A DNA stretch of 64,000 nucleotides from Streptantibioticus cattleyicolor NRRL 8057 = DSM 46488 (GTDB lineage: Bacteria; Actinomycetota; Actinomycetes; Streptomycetales; Streptomycetaceae), in NCBI RefSeq assembly GCF_000240165.1, contig NC_017586.1:2604001-2668000 (forward strand), given 5' to 3'. Position 1 is the stretch's first letter. Every line of letters starts with the position of its first letter. Shown in pieces: positions 16,348-25,702 of the stretch. Below the pieces are notes generated by a model. That model was not told the DNA's origin, did not search any database, and saw nothing but the letters and a program-made list of their open reading frames with translations. A program made the position numbers and the translations under genes.

Positions 16348-18108
16348 TCAGGCGAGGCCGGGCGGGGTCGCGCGGTGGGCGCCGGGCATGCCGAGCAGCC
16401 ACCCCGACGACGACTTGCTGCCGAGCAGGCCGCCCAGGGAGCCGCCGGTGGACGAACCGCTGCCGGACGGGCCGGGGTTGGCCGGGTTGACGCTGTGCGG
16501 CGCCGGGGCGGCCGGTCGCGAGGCCGGGGCGGGGCGGCCCGCGGTGCCCTGGTGGCTGGGGGCGTGGTGCCCGGTGCCGTAGCCGCCGGGGGCGCCCACG
16601 ACGCCGCCCGGCCGGACGGAACCGGGCGCGCCGGCGGTCGCCGAGGTGTGCGGACGGGCGCCCGGGGACGATCCGGGGCGCGCGGACCTCCCCGTCGCGC
16701 CGGGGAGCCGCTGGTGGCGCGGGCCGAGGTGCCCGGTGCCGCCGATCTGCGGCAGCGGGGAGCCCGGCAGGTTGTTGGTGGGCAGGTCGGACGGCGGGGC
16801 CGGGGTGTCGAGGTGGGTCTTGGAGGAGCGCACGGCGCTGCCGAAGAGGGCGCCGACCAGGAGCGCGCCCCCGGCGACCAGGGTGGCCAGCACGACCCCG
16901 CGGCGCAGCACGTACCGGCGCAGCTCCCACAGCGGGGCCCGGGGCCCGAGGCGTCGCCACGCCTCGCCGGCCAGCTTGGCGTCCACGGAGTAGACCGGGG
17001 CGCCGGCGATGAGCAGCGGGCTCCAGGCGGCGAGGTAGATGAAGTCGGGCGCGTCGTAGACCGGTACCGTCTGCCAGCTCACGGTGACCAGCAGCGCCAC
17101 CGACAGCAGCGCGCCCACCCCGGCGGCCACCCGCTGCCACAACCCCATGACGGTGAGCACACCCACGGTGACCTGGAGGAACGCCACCGTGAGCCCGGCC
17201 CCGACCGGGTGCGCCAGGGCCGTCGCGCGCAACGGCTCGGCGACCGACCAGGGGTGGAGCGCGGCCAGCCAGTGGACCATCGAGCCGCGCTTGCCGCCGT
17301 CGAAGTAGACCGGGTCGCAGAGCTTGCCCAGGCCCGCGTAGACGGAGATGCAGCCGAGGAAGACGCGCAACGGGAGGAGGACGACGCCGAGGTTCATCCG
17401 GCGGCCGGGGTACCAGGCGTGGCGCACCGGTTCGCCGCGTCGGCGTCCGCGCCGCGCCCCGGGGTCCCCGTACTCGTCCTCGTACACGTCCGCGTCGTCG
17501 GGGCCGCCGGGGTGCCTCGGGTACGACTCGGAGGGGGCGGGACGGCTCTGGCCGGGCAGGCCGTGGGGGGGCCGGTAGGCGATCTCCGAGGTGTCCTCGT
17601 CGTCGGCCGGGCGGCGGACCCGGCGGGCGCCGGCCAGCGGCGGGAGCGGACCGCCGACGACGGGCAGCCGCGGCGCGACGACGGCGGGGCGCACCGGCGG
17701 CAGGCCGTCGTCCGGCTCCTCGGCCGGGCGGCCCTCACGCAGGCGTTCGTCGACCCGGGGCAGGAGCTGGGTGGAGCCCGCGCTCCGGACGGCCTGGAGG
17801 AGCTGGGTGGCGGCCGGGTCGCCGGGGTCGGTGTGGCCGGTCCACACGACGGGTGCGGCGCGCCGCCGCGGCAGCCGGGCCTCGGCGGCCGACCGGACGG
17901 AGGTCGGGATGACCGGCAGCGGGGCGGTGTCCGCCACGTCGTGGCGCGGCCCGGGCGCGTTTGCGCCCAGCTTCACCCGGAAACTGGCATGGTTGACGAT
18001 GACCTGGGCGGGATCGCTGGGGACCCGCACCGTGTTGAGCACGTCCTCGTCGAACCCGGGCGACCGTCCCCCCGTGGATGAGCGGGGTGTTCTGGTGTCC
18101 ACACTCAT
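16348..18108 (-). CDS. DoxX-family membrane protein with long disordered tails
   Basis: 586 aa from ATG 18108. Residues 1-235 are charged, Pro/Arg-rich and probably disordered. A DoxX four-helix region follows: NLGVVLLPLRVFLGCISVYAG, then KLCDPVYFDGG, a loop, LTVAFLQVTVGVLTVMGLW and VGALLSVALLVTVSW. Another helix (VVLATLVAGGALLVGALFG) precedes a Gly/Pro/Ser-rich C-terminal tail of about 130 residues. DoxX proteins are small redox-linked quinone-oxidoreductase subunits; here the domain is embedded in a much longer protein. This extended form is seen in Streptomyces near rlmB. The precise role is unknown. Confidence 0.85.
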   Translation of the reverse strand: MSVDTRTPRSSTGGRSPGFDEDVLNTVRVPSDPAQVIVNHASFRVKLGANAPGPRHDVADTAPLPVIPTSVRSAAEARLPRRRAAPVVWTGHTDPGDPAATQLLQAVRSAGSTQLLPRVDERLREGRPAEEPDDGLPPVRPAVVAPRLPVVGGPLPPLAGARRVRRPADDEDTSEIAYRPPHGLPGQSRPAPSESYPRHPGGPDDADVYEDEYGDPGARRGRRRGEPVRHAWYPGRRMNLGVVLLPLRVFLGCISVYAGLGKLCDPVYFDGGKRGSMVHWLAALHPWSVAEPLRATALAHPVGAGLTVAFLQVTVGVLTVMGLWQRVAAGVGALLSVALLVTVSWQTVPVYDAPDFIYLAAWSPLLIAGAPVYSVDAKLAGEAWRRLGPRAPLWELRRYVLRRGVVLATLVAGGALLVGALFGSAVRSSKTHLDTPAPPSDLPTNNLPGSPLPQIGGTGHLGPRHQRLPGATGRSARPGSSPGARPHTSATAGAPGSVRPGGVVGAPGGYGTGHHAPSHQGTAGRPAPASRPAAPAPHSVNPANPGPSGSGSSTGGSLGGLLGSKSSSGWLLGMPGAHRATPPGLA

Positions 18109-18264
18109 CTAACCGAGTGACGGGCGGTTAGGACACTGCCTGACGCCGGTGTGAATGTCGGAGGCCCGTCAAGATCGCCAAGCCTCGCCGGAACCGCCCG
18201 CCGCCGGTCGCCGTCGGCGCCGGAACGTTCCGGCGCCGACGACCGTCAAGGCCGCGGTACGGGC

Positions 18265-19227
18265 TCAGCGGCGCGCGCGGCGGCGGGCCGCCTCGTACAG
18301 CACGACACCGGCCGCCACGCCCGCGTTGAGGGATTCCGCGCCGCCCGGCATCGGGATGCGCACGCGCAGGTCGCAGGTCTCGCCGACGAGGCGGGAGAGG
18401 CCCTTGCCCTCGCTGCCGACCACGACGACCACCGGGCCGTCGAGGACTTCGAGGTCGGTGAGGTCGACCTCGCCGTCGGCGGCGAGGCCGACGACGGTCA
18501 GCCCGGCCTTCTGGTACGCCTCCAGGGCGCGGGTGAGGTTGGTGGCGCGGGCCACCGGGACCTGGGCGGCGGTGCCGGCCGAGGTCTTCCACGCACCCGC
18601 GGTCATCCCCGCCGCGCGCCGCTCCGGGATCACCACGCCGTGCCCCCCGAAGGCGGCGACGGAACGGACCACGGCACCGAGGTTGCGCGGGTCGGTGACC
18701 CCGTCCAGGGCGACGATCAGCGGGGCGTCGGCCTGCTCGGCGGCGGCCTCGGTCAGCTCGTCGGGGTGGGCGTAGTCGTACGGCGGGATCTGCAGGGCGA
18801 GGCCCTGGTGGTTGAGGCCGCCGGTCATCCGGTCCAGCTCGACGCGCGGCGCCTCCATCAGCGGCACGCCGCGTTCGGTGGCGAGCTTGACGGCCTCGCG
18901 GACCCGGTCGTCGTTGTCGATGTACTGCTGCACGTACAACGCGGTGACCGGGATCTCCGCGCGCAGCGCCTCGACCACCGGGTTACGCCCCGCCACCAGC
19001 TCGGAGGCGGACTTGCCGCCCCGGCCGCCGGCGGCGCGGCGCTGCGCGGAGGCGGCCCGCTTGGCCTTGGCCTGGGCGACGCGCTGCTTGGGGTGGCCCT
19101 TGCGCATCTCGGCGGGCGGGGTCGGCCCCTTGCCCTCCAGGGCACGGCGCCGCTGGCCGCCGCTGCCGACCTGGGCGCCCTTCTTGGACGTGGTGCGGCG
19201 GTTCCGCCGCTGGCTGTTCCCGGCCAT
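18265..19227 (-). CDS. rlmB: 23S rRNA 2'-O-methyltransferase RlmB/TrmH family
   Basis: 320 aa. An N-terminal Lys/Arg-rich extension (about 75 residues, [13 protein letters not shown]) suited to RNA binding is followed by the substrate-binding domain ([20 protein letters not shown]) and a SPOUT catalytic domain. Motif 1 is [20 protein letters not shown]. Motif 2 is [15 protein letters not shown] and motif 3 is [20 protein letters not shown], which form the trefoil knot and SAM site. The expected reaction is Gm2251 methylation in 23S rRNA. ATG 19227 has GAAGGTG upstream. It follows cysS on the minus strand after a hairpin. Confidence 0.93.
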   Translation of the reverse strand: MAGNSQRRNRRTTSKKGAQVGSGGQRRRALEGKGPTPPAEMRKGHPKQRVAQAKAKRAASAQRRAAGGRGGKSASELVAGRNPVVEALRAEIPVTALYVQQYIDNDDRVREAVKLATERGVPLMEAPRVELDRMTGGLNHQGLALQIPPYDYAHPDELTEAAAEQADAPLIVALDGVTDPRNLGAVVRSVAAFGGHGVVIPERRAAGMTAGAWKTSAGTAAQVPVARATNLTRALEAYQKAGLTVVGLAADGEVDLTDLEVLDGPVVVVVGSEGKGLSRLVGETCDLRVRIPMPGGAESLNAGVAAGVVLYEAARRRARR

Positions 19228-19268
19228 GGGGCACCTTCACTTCTTCCTGAACGAACAAAACGTTTGTG

Positions 19269-19290
19269 GCGGCCCGTCGGTACGGGCCGC
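19269..19290 (-). terminator. Hairpin between cysS and rlmB
   Basis: GCGGCCCGT (19269-19277) and ACGGGCCGC (19282-19290) form a 9-bp stem with loop CGGT. On the minus strand it follows the cysS stop and precedes a T-containing run, so it may attenuate read-through into rlmB. Confidence 0.55.
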
Positions 19291-19308
19291 GGGGGCGGAC
19301 GCGGCCGG

Positions 19309-20709
19309 TCAGCCTCGTCCGCGCAGCGACCAGCGGGGACCGGAGGGGGTGTCCTCGATCTCCAGGCCGGCCTGCTGGAGCTGGTCGCGGATGGCGTCGG
19401 CGGTGCCGTAGTCCTTCCGGGCCCGGGCGGCCTGCCGCTGTTCGAGCACGAGGCCGACCAGGGAGTCGACGACGCCGTGCAGGTCGTCGCCGCGTTCGGA
19501 GCCGGCCCAGTGCGGGTCGAGCGGGTCGAGGCCGAGGACGGAGAGCATGGCGCGGACCTCGGCGAGGCGGGCGACCGCGGACTCCTTGTCGTCCGCGGTG
19601 AGCGCGGAGTTCCCCTGCCGCACCGTGGTGTGGACCACGGCGAGCGCCTGGGGCACCGACAGGTCGTCGTCCATCGCCTCGGCGAACGCGGGCGGCACCT
19701 CGGCGGCGGGCTCGACGGTCTCGCCGGCCTTCTCGGTGACCCGCTGGACGAACCCCTCGATGCGGGCGAACGCGGACTCCGCCTCGCGCAGCGCGTCCTC
19801 GCTGTACTCGATGGTGGAGCGGTAGTGGGCGCTGCCCAGGTAGTACCGCAGGACGACGGGGCGCCAGTTCCTGACCATCTCGGAGACGAGCACCGAGTTG
19901 CCGAGCGACTTGCTCATCTTCTCGCCGCTCATGGTGACCCAGGCGTTGTGCACCCAGTAGCGGGCGAAGTCGTCACCGTAGGCGACGGCCTGGGCGATCT
20001 CGTTCTCGTGGTGCGGGAAGACCAGGTCGATGCCGCCGCCGTGGATGTCGAAGGCGGTGCCCAGGTACTTGTGGGCCATCGCCGAGCACTCCAGGTGCCA
20101 GCCGGGCCGGCCGCGGCCCCACGGGGTCTCCCAGCTCGGCTCGCCGGGCTTGGCCGCCTTCCACATGGCGAAGTCACGCGGGTCGCGCTTGCCGGTCTCG
20201 CCCTCGCCGGAGGGCTGGAGCAGGTTGTCCAGCTCCTGGTTGGACAGCTCCAGGTAGCCGGGGAACGAGCGGACGTCGAAGTACACGTTGCCGTCGGCGG
20301 CGTAGGCGTGGCCGCGTTCGATCAGGCCGCGCATCATCTCGATCATCTCCGGCACGTGGCCGGTGGCCCGGGGCTCGTAGCTGGGCGGCAGGCAGCCGAG
20401 CGCGTCGTAGCCGGCGTTGAAGGCGCGCTCGTTGCTGTAGCCGATCGCCCACCAGGGGCGGTGCTGCTCGGCGGACTTGGCGATGATCTTGTCGTCGATG
20501 TCGGTGACGTTGCGGACGAAGGTGACGTCGTACCCGCGGTACGCGAACCACCGGCGCATGATGTCGAAGTTGAGCCCCGACCGGATGTGTCCGATGTGCG
20601 GGGCCGCCTGCACGGTGGCGCCGCACAGGTAGATCGAGACACAGCCCGGCACGAGCGGGGTGAAGTCACGTACCTGGCGGGCCTTGGTGTCGTACAGGCG
20701 AATAGTCAC
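19309..20709 (-). CDS. cysS: Cysteinyl-tRNA synthetase
   Basis: 466 aa, normal length. The HIGH motif is PHIGHIRSG and KMSKS is present as [11 protein letters not shown]. The zinc site is built from IYLCGATV (first Cys), [13 protein letters not shown] (second Cys) and [11 protein letters not shown] (His). The anticodon-binding C-terminus is present. The enzyme charges tRNA-Cys. GTG 20709 is chosen: TACCCT lies 7 nt upstream and no ribosome site exists, pointing to a leaderless mRNA. A MshC paralogue for mycothiol is excluded by length and by the complete C-terminal domain. Confidence 0.95.
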   Translation of the reverse strand: MTIRLYDTKARQVRDFTPLVPGCVSIYLCGATVQAAPHIGHIRSGLNFDIMRRWFAYRGYDVTFVRNVTDIDDKIIAKSAEQHRPWWAIGYSNERAFNAGYDALGCLPPSYEPRATGHVPEMIEMMRGLIERGHAYAADGNVYFDVRSFPGYLELSNQELDNLLQPSGEGETGKRDPRDFAMWKAAKPGEPSWETPWGRGRPGWHLECSAMAHKYLGTAFDIHGGGIDLVFPHHENEIAQAVAYGDDFARYWVHNAWVTMSGEKMSKSLGNSVLVSEMVRNWRPVVLRYYLGSAHYRSTIEYSEDALREAESAFARIEGFVQRVTEKAGETVEPAAEVPPAFAEAMDDDLSVPQALAVVHTTVRQGNSALTADDKESAVARLAEVRAMLSVLGLDPLDPHWAGSERGDDLHGVVDSLVGLVLEQRQAARARKDYGTADAIRDQLQQAGLEIEDTPSGPRWSLRGRG

Positions 20710-20716
20710 GGCATCC

Positions 20717-20722
20717 AGGGTA
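20717..20722 (-). promoter_or_regulatory. -10 box TACCCT, leaderless-type promoter of cysS
   Basis: On the minus strand TACCCT is followed by 7 nt and then the GTG start codon. There is no Shine-Dalgarno sequence. Confidence 0.5.
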
Positions 20723-20834
20723 GTGGCCGCGGCGGGGTGCCCAGCGCCGATTCCGGCCGGGCTGCCCGAAAATCAGTTGCGCTGGGCGGTCCCGCCGGGC
20801 CGACCCGCGCCCCCGGCGGGGCCGTCGCGCGGGG

Positions 20835-21242
20835 TCAGCCCAGCGAGCCGACGACCTTGCGGGGGGCGATGCGGACGACCACGCGCTCGGCGTCGTCGAC
20901 GGAGGCGGGGTTGAAGTCGCGGTAGTCCTTGCCGGTGTATTTGCGGGACAGCTCGTCGATGAGTTCCTGGCCGCCTTCGGTGGTGAGTTCGGCGGTGCCG
21001 CGGATCTCGGCGTAGGTGTAGGGGGCGTCGGCGGGCTGGACGACGACGGTGACGCGCGGGTCGCGGCGCAGGTTGCGTTCCTTGCGGCGGCCGACCGTGG
21101 TGGAGAAGAGCAGGTCGTCGCCGTCGCGCTTGACCCAGACCGGGGAGACCTGCGGGCTGCCGTCGGGCTGGATGGTGGCCACGGTGATGAAGACCGGGCT
21201 GTCGAGGAGCTTCTTGAGGGCGTCGGGGAGCGTGGCGGCCAT
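20835..21242 (-). CDS. PPOX-class flavin/F420-binding protein
   Basis: 135 aa from ATG 21242, preceded by GGAAGGA on the minus strand. The split-barrel pattern is clear: VFITVATIQPDGSPQVSPVW, DDLLFSTTVGRRKERNLRRD and VTVVVQPADAPYTYAEIRG. This is the pyridoxamine-phosphate-oxidase-like family, whose actinobacterial members usually bind F420 or FMN and act as small reductases or cofactor carriers. It is 118 bp upstream of cysS and 117 bp after ispF on the same strand. Substrate unknown. Confidence 0.88.
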   Translation of the reverse strand: MAATLPDALKKLLDSPVFITVATIQPDGSPQVSPVWVKRDGDDLLFSTTVGRRKERNLRRDPRVTVVVQPADAPYTYAEIRGTAELTTEGGQELIDELSRKYTGKDYRDFNPASVDDAERVVVRIAPRKVVGSLG

Positions 21243-21359
21243 GGACGGTCCTTCCGGTGCGTACGGGTGACGGGCGGCGCGCTGGGCCGCGTGGGCGGCC
21301 TGGCGGTACCCGTACCCGTACCCGTCGCGGGACACGCCCGCGGCCCACCCGGACGGCGG

Positions 21360-21878
21360 TCAGGACGCCGGAACGGGCGGCAGCTCGTGGACGAGGGCGG
21401 TGGCGACGGCGGCGAGCCCCTCGGCGCGGCCGGTGAGCCCGAGGCCGTCGGTGGTGGTGCCGGAGACGGAGACGGGGGCGCCGACGGCGGCCGAGAGCGC
21501 GGCCTGGGCCTCGTCCCGGCGCTTGCCGATCTTCGGACGGACGCCGATCACCTGGACGGCGACGTTGCCGATGCCGAACCCGGCCGCGCGCACGATGCGG
21601 GCGGCCTCGGTGAGCAGGGCGGTCCCGGAGGCGCCGGCCCACTCGGGGCGGTCGGTGCCGAAGTGGGCGCCGAGGTCGCCGAGGCCGGCGGCGGAGAAGA
21701 GGGCGTCGCAGGCGGCGTGGGCGGCCACGTCACCGTCGGAGTGGCCGGCCAGGCCGTACCCGGCGTCCTCCCACAGCAGCCCGGCCACCCACAGCGCCCG
21801 GCCCTCCTCGAAGGCGTGCACGTCGGTGCCGACGCCGATCCGCGGCAGCGGGAACCGCAGGGGTGCGTCAGTAGACAT
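21360..21878 (-). CDS. ispF: 2-C-methyl-D-erythritol 2,4-cyclodiphosphate synthase
   Basis: 172 aa. The metal ligands Asp and His are in [10 protein letters not shown], the third His is in the stretch [20 protein letters not shown], and the substrate region [10 protein letters not shown] is present. The enzyme cyclises CDP-ME 2-phosphate to MEcPP in the MEP isoprenoid pathway. Its start lies 11 bp inside the end of ispD, so the two are translationally coupled; several actinobacteria fuse them outright. Functions as a trimer in the cytoplasm. Confidence 0.95.
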   Translation of the reverse strand: MSTDAPLRFPLPRIGVGTDVHAFEEGRALWVAGLLWEDAGYGLAGHSDGDVAAHAACDALFSAAGLGDLGAHFGTDRPEWAGASGTALLTEAARIVRAAGFGIGNVAVQVIGVRPKIGKRRDEAQAALSAAVGAPVSVSGTTTDGLGLTGRAEGLAAVATALVHELPPVPAS

Positions 21879-22668
21879 CGGCGGCCCTCCGGCGGGCGAG
21901 TACGGCTTCGGCGAGCACCAGGTCGAGCGGCCGGGTGACCTTGAACGCCTCCTCGTGGCCGGGGACCACGACCACCGGCAGGCCGAGCTGTTCGACCATC
22001 CCGGCGTCGTCGGTGGCGCCCTCGCCCTCGGCGGTGATCGTCCGGTGGGCCTCGGCGAGCACGTCGCGGCGGAAGCCCTGGGGGGTCTGGACGGCGCGCA
22101 GCCGGGCGCGTTCCGGGGTGGCGACCACCGGCTCGGGGTCGCCGGCGGCGCCGGGGACGACCTCCTTGACGGTGTCGGCCAGCGGCAGCGCGGGGACGAC
22201 GGCGGGGGCGCCGGCGCGTACCGCGGCGGCCACCGCGTCCACCGTCTCCACCGGCACCAGCGGCCGGGCCGCGTCGTGCACCAGGACCACGCCGAAGTCG
22301 TCGGGGACGGCGGCGAGCCCGAGGCGGACGGACTCCTGGCGGGAGTCGCCGCCGGCCACCACCGTTATCTCCTTGGACTCCGGCAGGCCGTTGCTGTCGA
22401 GCAGGGCGCGCACCTCGGCGACGCCGTCGGCCGGGGCGACCACGACGACGAGGGAGACGGCCCGGGCCTGGATCAGGGCGCGGACGGCGTGCACCAGGAT
22501 CGGTACGCCGCCCAGGGCGCGCAGCGCCTTGGGCGCGCCGGGGCCGAGCCGGACACCGCGTCCGGCGGCGGGGATGACGGCCGCGACCGCCGGTGTCGCG
22601 GGCGTGGGCGAGGTAGTCAGGTTTGTGTCCTTGGCCGAATTGGGTATCGCCTCAAAAGTGCCGGGCAC
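21868..22668 (-). CDS. ispD: 2-C-methyl-D-erythritol 4-phosphate cytidylyltransferase
   Basis: 266 aa if started at GTG 22668. The CTP-binding loop is [20 protein letters not shown], followed by [21 protein letters not shown] and [11 protein letters not shown], all diagnostic of IspD. It makes CDP-ME from MEP and CTP. The N-terminus is uncertain: the GTG has only a weak GACGAG upstream, and the roughly 30 residues before AAVIPAAG are not conserved in the family. An ATG at 22707 is an alternative. It overlaps ispF by 11 bp. Confidence 0.93.
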   Translation of the reverse strand: MPGTFEAIPNSAKDTNLTTSPTPATPAVAAVIPAAGRGVRLGPGAPKALRALGGVPILVHAVRALIQARAVSLVVVVAPADGVAEVRALLDSNGLPESKEITVVAGGDSRQESVRLGLAAVPDDFGVVLVHDAARPLVPVETVDAVAAAVRAGAPAVVPALPLADTVKEVVPGAAGDPEPVVATPERARLRAVQTPQGFRRDVLAEAHRTITAEGEGATDDAGMVEQLGLPVVVVPGHEEAFKVTRPLDLVLAEAVLARRRAADVY

Positions 22669-22820
22669 CTCGTCACCGCGGCCCCTTCCGTGACACCGCG
22701 GTGGCAACTCCCCGCTGGGCGGGGCGGGCTGCCCGGGCCCGGCGCGCCGTTTCCGCGTACGCGAGCGATGCCGACGACGGCCGGTGTTCTCCGGCGCGAC
22801 GCACGGCGCCGGTGACGCGT

Positions 22821-22849
22821 ACGGCCCGCATCGGCATGATACGGGCCGT
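22821..22849. repeat. Hairpin ACGGCCCG/CGGGCCGT
   Basis: Exact 8-bp arms at 22821-22828 and 22841-22848 flank a 12-nt loop in the carD-ispD gap. It may add to the stronger hairpin 20 bp away. Confidence 0.4.
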
Positions 22850-22865
22850 CGTGGGGCCGGACACG

Positions 22866-22897
22866 CCGCGGTGCCCGGTGGTCACCGGGCACCGCGG
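22866..22897 (-). terminator. Terminator between carD and ispD
   Basis: Perfect 14-bp stem CCGCGGTGCCCGGT with loop GGTC. It lies 128 bp beyond the carD stop on the minus strand, ahead of ispD, and so should separate the two transcription units. Confidence 0.75.
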
Positions 22898-22924
22898 CAT
22901 CGTTCACGTGGTCCGACGGCACGT

Positions 22925-22962
22925 GTCACGTCGTCGGAGGCGTCACGTCACTGCGTCACGTC
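22925..22962. repeat. Three direct GTCACGTC boxes
   Basis: GTCACGTC occurs at 22925-22932, 22942-22949 and 22955-22962. This lies in the 356-bp carD-ispD gap, which otherwise holds only the two hairpins. Function unknown. Confidence 0.4.
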
Positions 22963-23024
22963 GTGCGGCGGGGTGCGCACGGCGCGGCGTGTGGCGCCCG
23001 CCCCGGGCACCACGGTCGCCCGGG

Positions 23025-23507
23025 TCAGGACGCCAGGACCTCGTCGAGAAGGGCCTCCGCCTTGTCCTCGTTGGTGTTCTCGGCGAGCGCGAGTTCGCTG
23101 ACGAGGATCTGCCGGGCCTTGGCGAGCATGCGCTTCTCGCCGGCCGACAGACCGCGTTCACGCTCACGGCGCCACAGGTCGCGGACGACTTCGGCGACCT
23201 TGATGACGTCGCCGGAGGCGAGCTTTTCCAGATTTGCCTTGTACCGGCGGGACCAGTTGGTCGGCTCCTCGGTGTACGGCGCGCGCAGCACCTCGAAGAC
23301 CCGGTCCAGCCCCTCCTGACCGACAACGTCGCGTACGCCGACGAACTCCGCATTGTCCGCGGGCACGCGCACCGTCAAGTCGCCCTGGGCGACCTTGAGC
23401 ACCAAGTAGGTCTTGTCCACGCCTTTGATCTGGCGAGTTTCGATGGCCTCGATCAGCGCGGCCCCGTGATGGGGATAGACCACGGTGTCGCCAACCTTGA
23501 ACGTCAT
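23025..23507 (-). CDS. carD: CarD-family RNA polymerase-binding regulator
   Basis: 160 aa, standard length. The N-terminal Tudor-like RNAP-interaction domain starts [20 protein letters not shown]. It continues to [17 protein letters not shown]. The C-terminal helical DNA-binding domain contains [18 protein letters not shown] with the conserved Trp that wedges into the promoter bubble. CarD stabilises open complexes at rRNA and many housekeeping promoters. ATG 23507 has GGAAGGGG upstream. Confidence 0.95.
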   Translation of the reverse strand: MTFKVGDTVVYPHHGAALIEAIETRQIKGVDKTYLVLKVAQGDLTVRVPADNAEFVGVRDVVGQEGLDRVFEVLRAPYTEEPTNWSRRYKANLEKLASGDVIKVAEVVRDLWRRERERGLSAGEKRMLAKARQILVSELALAENTNEDKAEALLDEVLAS

Positions 23508-24286
23508 GTGACAGGTACCCCTTCCGTGGCTATCCAGGGTAACACGGGAACGGCCTCATCTGAATGGCGTTTTCGCAGGTCAGGGCATATCTCGGGGCTT
23601 GACAAGTGCGGCCGGATCGTGCTGGAGGGGGCGTCCGGCGCCAGGTATCCGCAGGTCGGAGCGGCTGTACGGGCACCGTGGAACACCGCTGTCACACGGC
23701 CGGGGGACGCTCTCGAAGGGGCGATTCATCCTGATTCGTCCGCCTCGCGAGTGTGGTCTTCCGCTACTCCGTTCGGAGAAGGGGCGGCGGGTTCACGTCG
23801 TTCCGCGCGCGCTTGGCGGCGCTTCGCACCCGCCGCCGCAGTTCGTCCCGGACAAGCGCCGGAGATCACTCGCGGCGTTCGCACGAAAACACGAATTACC
23901 CACCGCAAGAGTGATCCACATTTGGACACTTCTTGAATAACGGTGAACGAACGGCGAGGGGGGCGCAAGCGGTCTCCGATAATCGATCTTGAGCTGTACG
24001 CGCCACACCATTCGCGGCGGGTAATCACCGTCCGGCCGGCCGCCCGGTGGCCGGACGTGCCGACGGCCCGGCCCGGCGGAGCCGTCCACGAGGGTGGCAC
24101 GGCCGCGTCAGGGGCCGCGCGAGTGAGGCGGGAGGCGCGAAGGGGTGGCCGGGTGCGGGCGCGTCAGGAGGGGTCGGTAACCTAAGCGCGCTGGAAGATC
24201 CTTAGTGCGGCTTTACACGGCGCCACCCGGGCACCGAGGCCGGCCGCCGCAACTAGCCCGCCACTCGTCAAGGAGATGCCGCCGCC
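23508..24286. other. Long intergenic region without recognisable gene
   Basis: These 779 bp separate carD (minus) from a lipoprotein gene (plus). Short open frames on both strands have erratic third-position GC and no homologous look. GC content is visibly lower than in flanking genes, with A/T-richer stretches around 23870-24010 (CACATTTGGACACTTC, CCGATAATCGATC). It must contain two divergent promoters. A TTGACA at 23599-23604 has no matching -10. I see no hairpin strong enough to call. Confidence 0.5.
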
Positions 24287-24943
24287 GTGAGCCGCAGCCT
24301 TCGACGCGGCGCCCTCGCCGCCGTTCTCGCTCTCTCCGTCGTCCCGTTCGCCGCCGCCTGCGGGGCAGGTGACGACTCGCAGACCCTCCAGGTCCAGCCG
24401 AACGTCGTCTCGACCTCGGTCGGCGACATCCAGATCCAGAACGCGAACATCATCACCGAGCCGAACGGGAAGGGACCGGCCACGGTCACCGCCCGGGTCT
24501 TCAACAACAGCGCCTCGCCGCAGCAGCTCACCTCGATCAGCGTCGACGGTGTCAGCACCCCGGTGAAGCTGACCGGCCCGGACGGCAAGACCGGCCCGCT
24601 GACCGTTCCGGCCAACGGCGCGATCACGCTGGGCGGTGCGGGCAACCCCTCCGCCGTCCTCTCCGACAGCGCCGGTCTGTCCCAGGGCGACTTCCACAAG
24701 ACCACCTTCTCGCTGAGCAGCACCGGTCAGGTGTCGCTCTCGCCGCTGGTGGTGCCGGCCACGCACTACTTCCAGACGTACGGCGCCAGTGTGGAGGCCA
24801 CCCCGGCCCCCGGCGGCAGCGCCTCCGCCCCGGCCGGCAAGCCGTCGGGCTCCCCCTCGGGCAAGCCGGGCACCCCGGCCGGACACGGCGAGCACGGCCA
24901 CGTGCAGCCGTCGTCCTCCGCCAAGGAGACCGTCAAGCCGTAA
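24287..24943 (+). CDS. Lipoprotein, hypothetical (copper-chaperone-like beta domain)
   Basis: 218 aa from GTG 24287 with AAGGAG upstream; the ATG inside that leader runs at once into a TGA. The signal peptide LAAVLALSVVPFAAAC ends in a lipobox Cys (residue 25). The following beta-rich domain (GDIQIQNANIITEPNGKG, TVTARVFNNSASPQQLTSIS) resembles the DUF461/PCu(A)C-like fold, but the copper-binding Met/His motif is not evident. A Pro/Gly/Ser tail with an HGEHGHV cluster ends the protein, which might bind metal. Conserved next to phoP in Streptomyces (from memory). Confidence 0.82.
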   Translation: MSRSLRRGALAAVLALSVVPFAAACGAGDDSQTLQVQPNVVSTSVGDIQIQNANIITEPNGKGPATVTARVFNNSASPQQLTSISVDGVSTPVKLTGPDGKTGPLTVPANGAITLGGAGNPSAVLSDSAGLSQGDFHKTTFSLSSTGQVSLSPLVVPATHYFQTYGASVEATPAPGGSASAPAGKPSGSPSGKPGTPAGHGEHGHVQPSSSAKETVKP

Positions 24944-24955
24944 CGGCCTCGTACC

Positions 24956-25011
24956 GCGCATAGGCGTCAGGGGCGCCCACCGGCCGGTGGGCGCCCCTGA
25001 CGCCTGTGCGC
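24956..25011. terminator. Very strong bidirectional terminator
   Basis: The 22-bp arms AGGCGTCAGGGGCGCCCACC.. (24962-24983) and their exact complement (24984-25005) meet without spacer. The dyad extends a further 5 bp with one mismatch, to 24956 and 25011. It lies between the lipoprotein stop (24943) and the phoP stop (25022) of the opposite strand. Confidence 0.88.
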
Positions 25012-25021
25012 GCCGGGCCGA

Positions 25022-25702
25022 TCAGGGCTCGAACTTGTAGCCCAGGCCGCGGACGGTCACCAGGTAGCGGGGGGCGCCGGGGTCGGGCTCGATCTTGGCG
25101 CGCAGCCGCTTGACGTGGACGTCGAGGGTCTTGGTGTCGCCCACGTAGTCGGCGCCCCAGACCCGGTCGATCAGCTGCATGCGGGTGAGGACGCGGCCGG
25201 CGTTGCGCAGCAGCATCTCCAGGAGGTCGAATTCCTTCAGCGGCAGGTCGACCTTGCCGCCGCCGACGGTGACCACGTGGCGGTCGACGTCCATGCGGAC
25301 CGGTCCGGCCTCCAGCGCGGCGGGGGCGACCTCCTCGGGCTCGCCGCGGCGGCGCAGCACCGCGCGGATGCGGGCGACGAGTTCGCGGGAGGAGAAGGGC
25401 TTGGTGACGTAGTCGTCGGCCCCTATCTCCAGGCCGACGACCTTGTCGATCTCGCTGTCCTTGGCGGTGACCATGATCACCGGCACGTTGGACCGGCTGC
25501 GGAGCTGGCGGCACACCTCGGTGCCGGGGAGCCCGGGCAGCATCAGGTCGAGCAGCACCAGGTCGGCGCCGTTGCGCTCGAACTCCTCCAGCCCGTCGGG
25601 CCCGGTGGCCGCGACGGCGACCTCGAAGCCCTCCTTGCGAAGCATGTACGACAGAGCGTCGCTGAACGATTCCTCGTCCTCGACAACGAGCACTCGGGTC
25701 AC
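25022..25702 (-). CDS. phoP: Phosphate response regulator PhoP
   Basis: 226 aa OmpR-family regulator. Receiver: VLVVEDEESFSDAL (acidic pocket), VLLDLMLPGLPG with the phospho-Asp, VTAKD, and TKPFSSREL with the Lys. The winged helix has LPLKEFDLLEMLLRNAGRVL, then RVWG and TLDVHVKRLRAKIEPD. PhoP binds 11-bp PHO boxes under phosphate limitation and links phosphate to antibiotic control in Streptomyces. GTG 25702 overlaps the phoR stop in GTGA, so translation is coupled. Confidence 0.95.
   Translation of the reverse strand: MTRVLVVEDEESFSDALSYMLRKEGFEVAVAATGPDGLEEFERNGADLVLLDLMLPGLPGTEVCRQLRSRSNVPVIMVTAKDSEIDKVVGLEIGADDYVTKPFSSRELVARIRAVLRRRGEPEEVAPAALEAGPVRMDVDRHVVTVGGGKVDLPLKEFDLLEMLLRNAGRVLTRMQLIDRVWGADYVGDTKTLDVHVKRLRAKIEPDPGAPRYLVTVRGLGYKFEP

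Noticed and set aside
22925-22962. CRISPR-like spacing of GTCACGTC boxes
   Set aside because: Only three 8-bp boxes with uneven spacing and no cas gene; no CRISPR array is present in the window.
23943-24185. 80-codon open frame in the carD-lipoprotein gap
   Set aside because: No ribosome site, Arg-rich shadow-like composition and uneven third-position GC.
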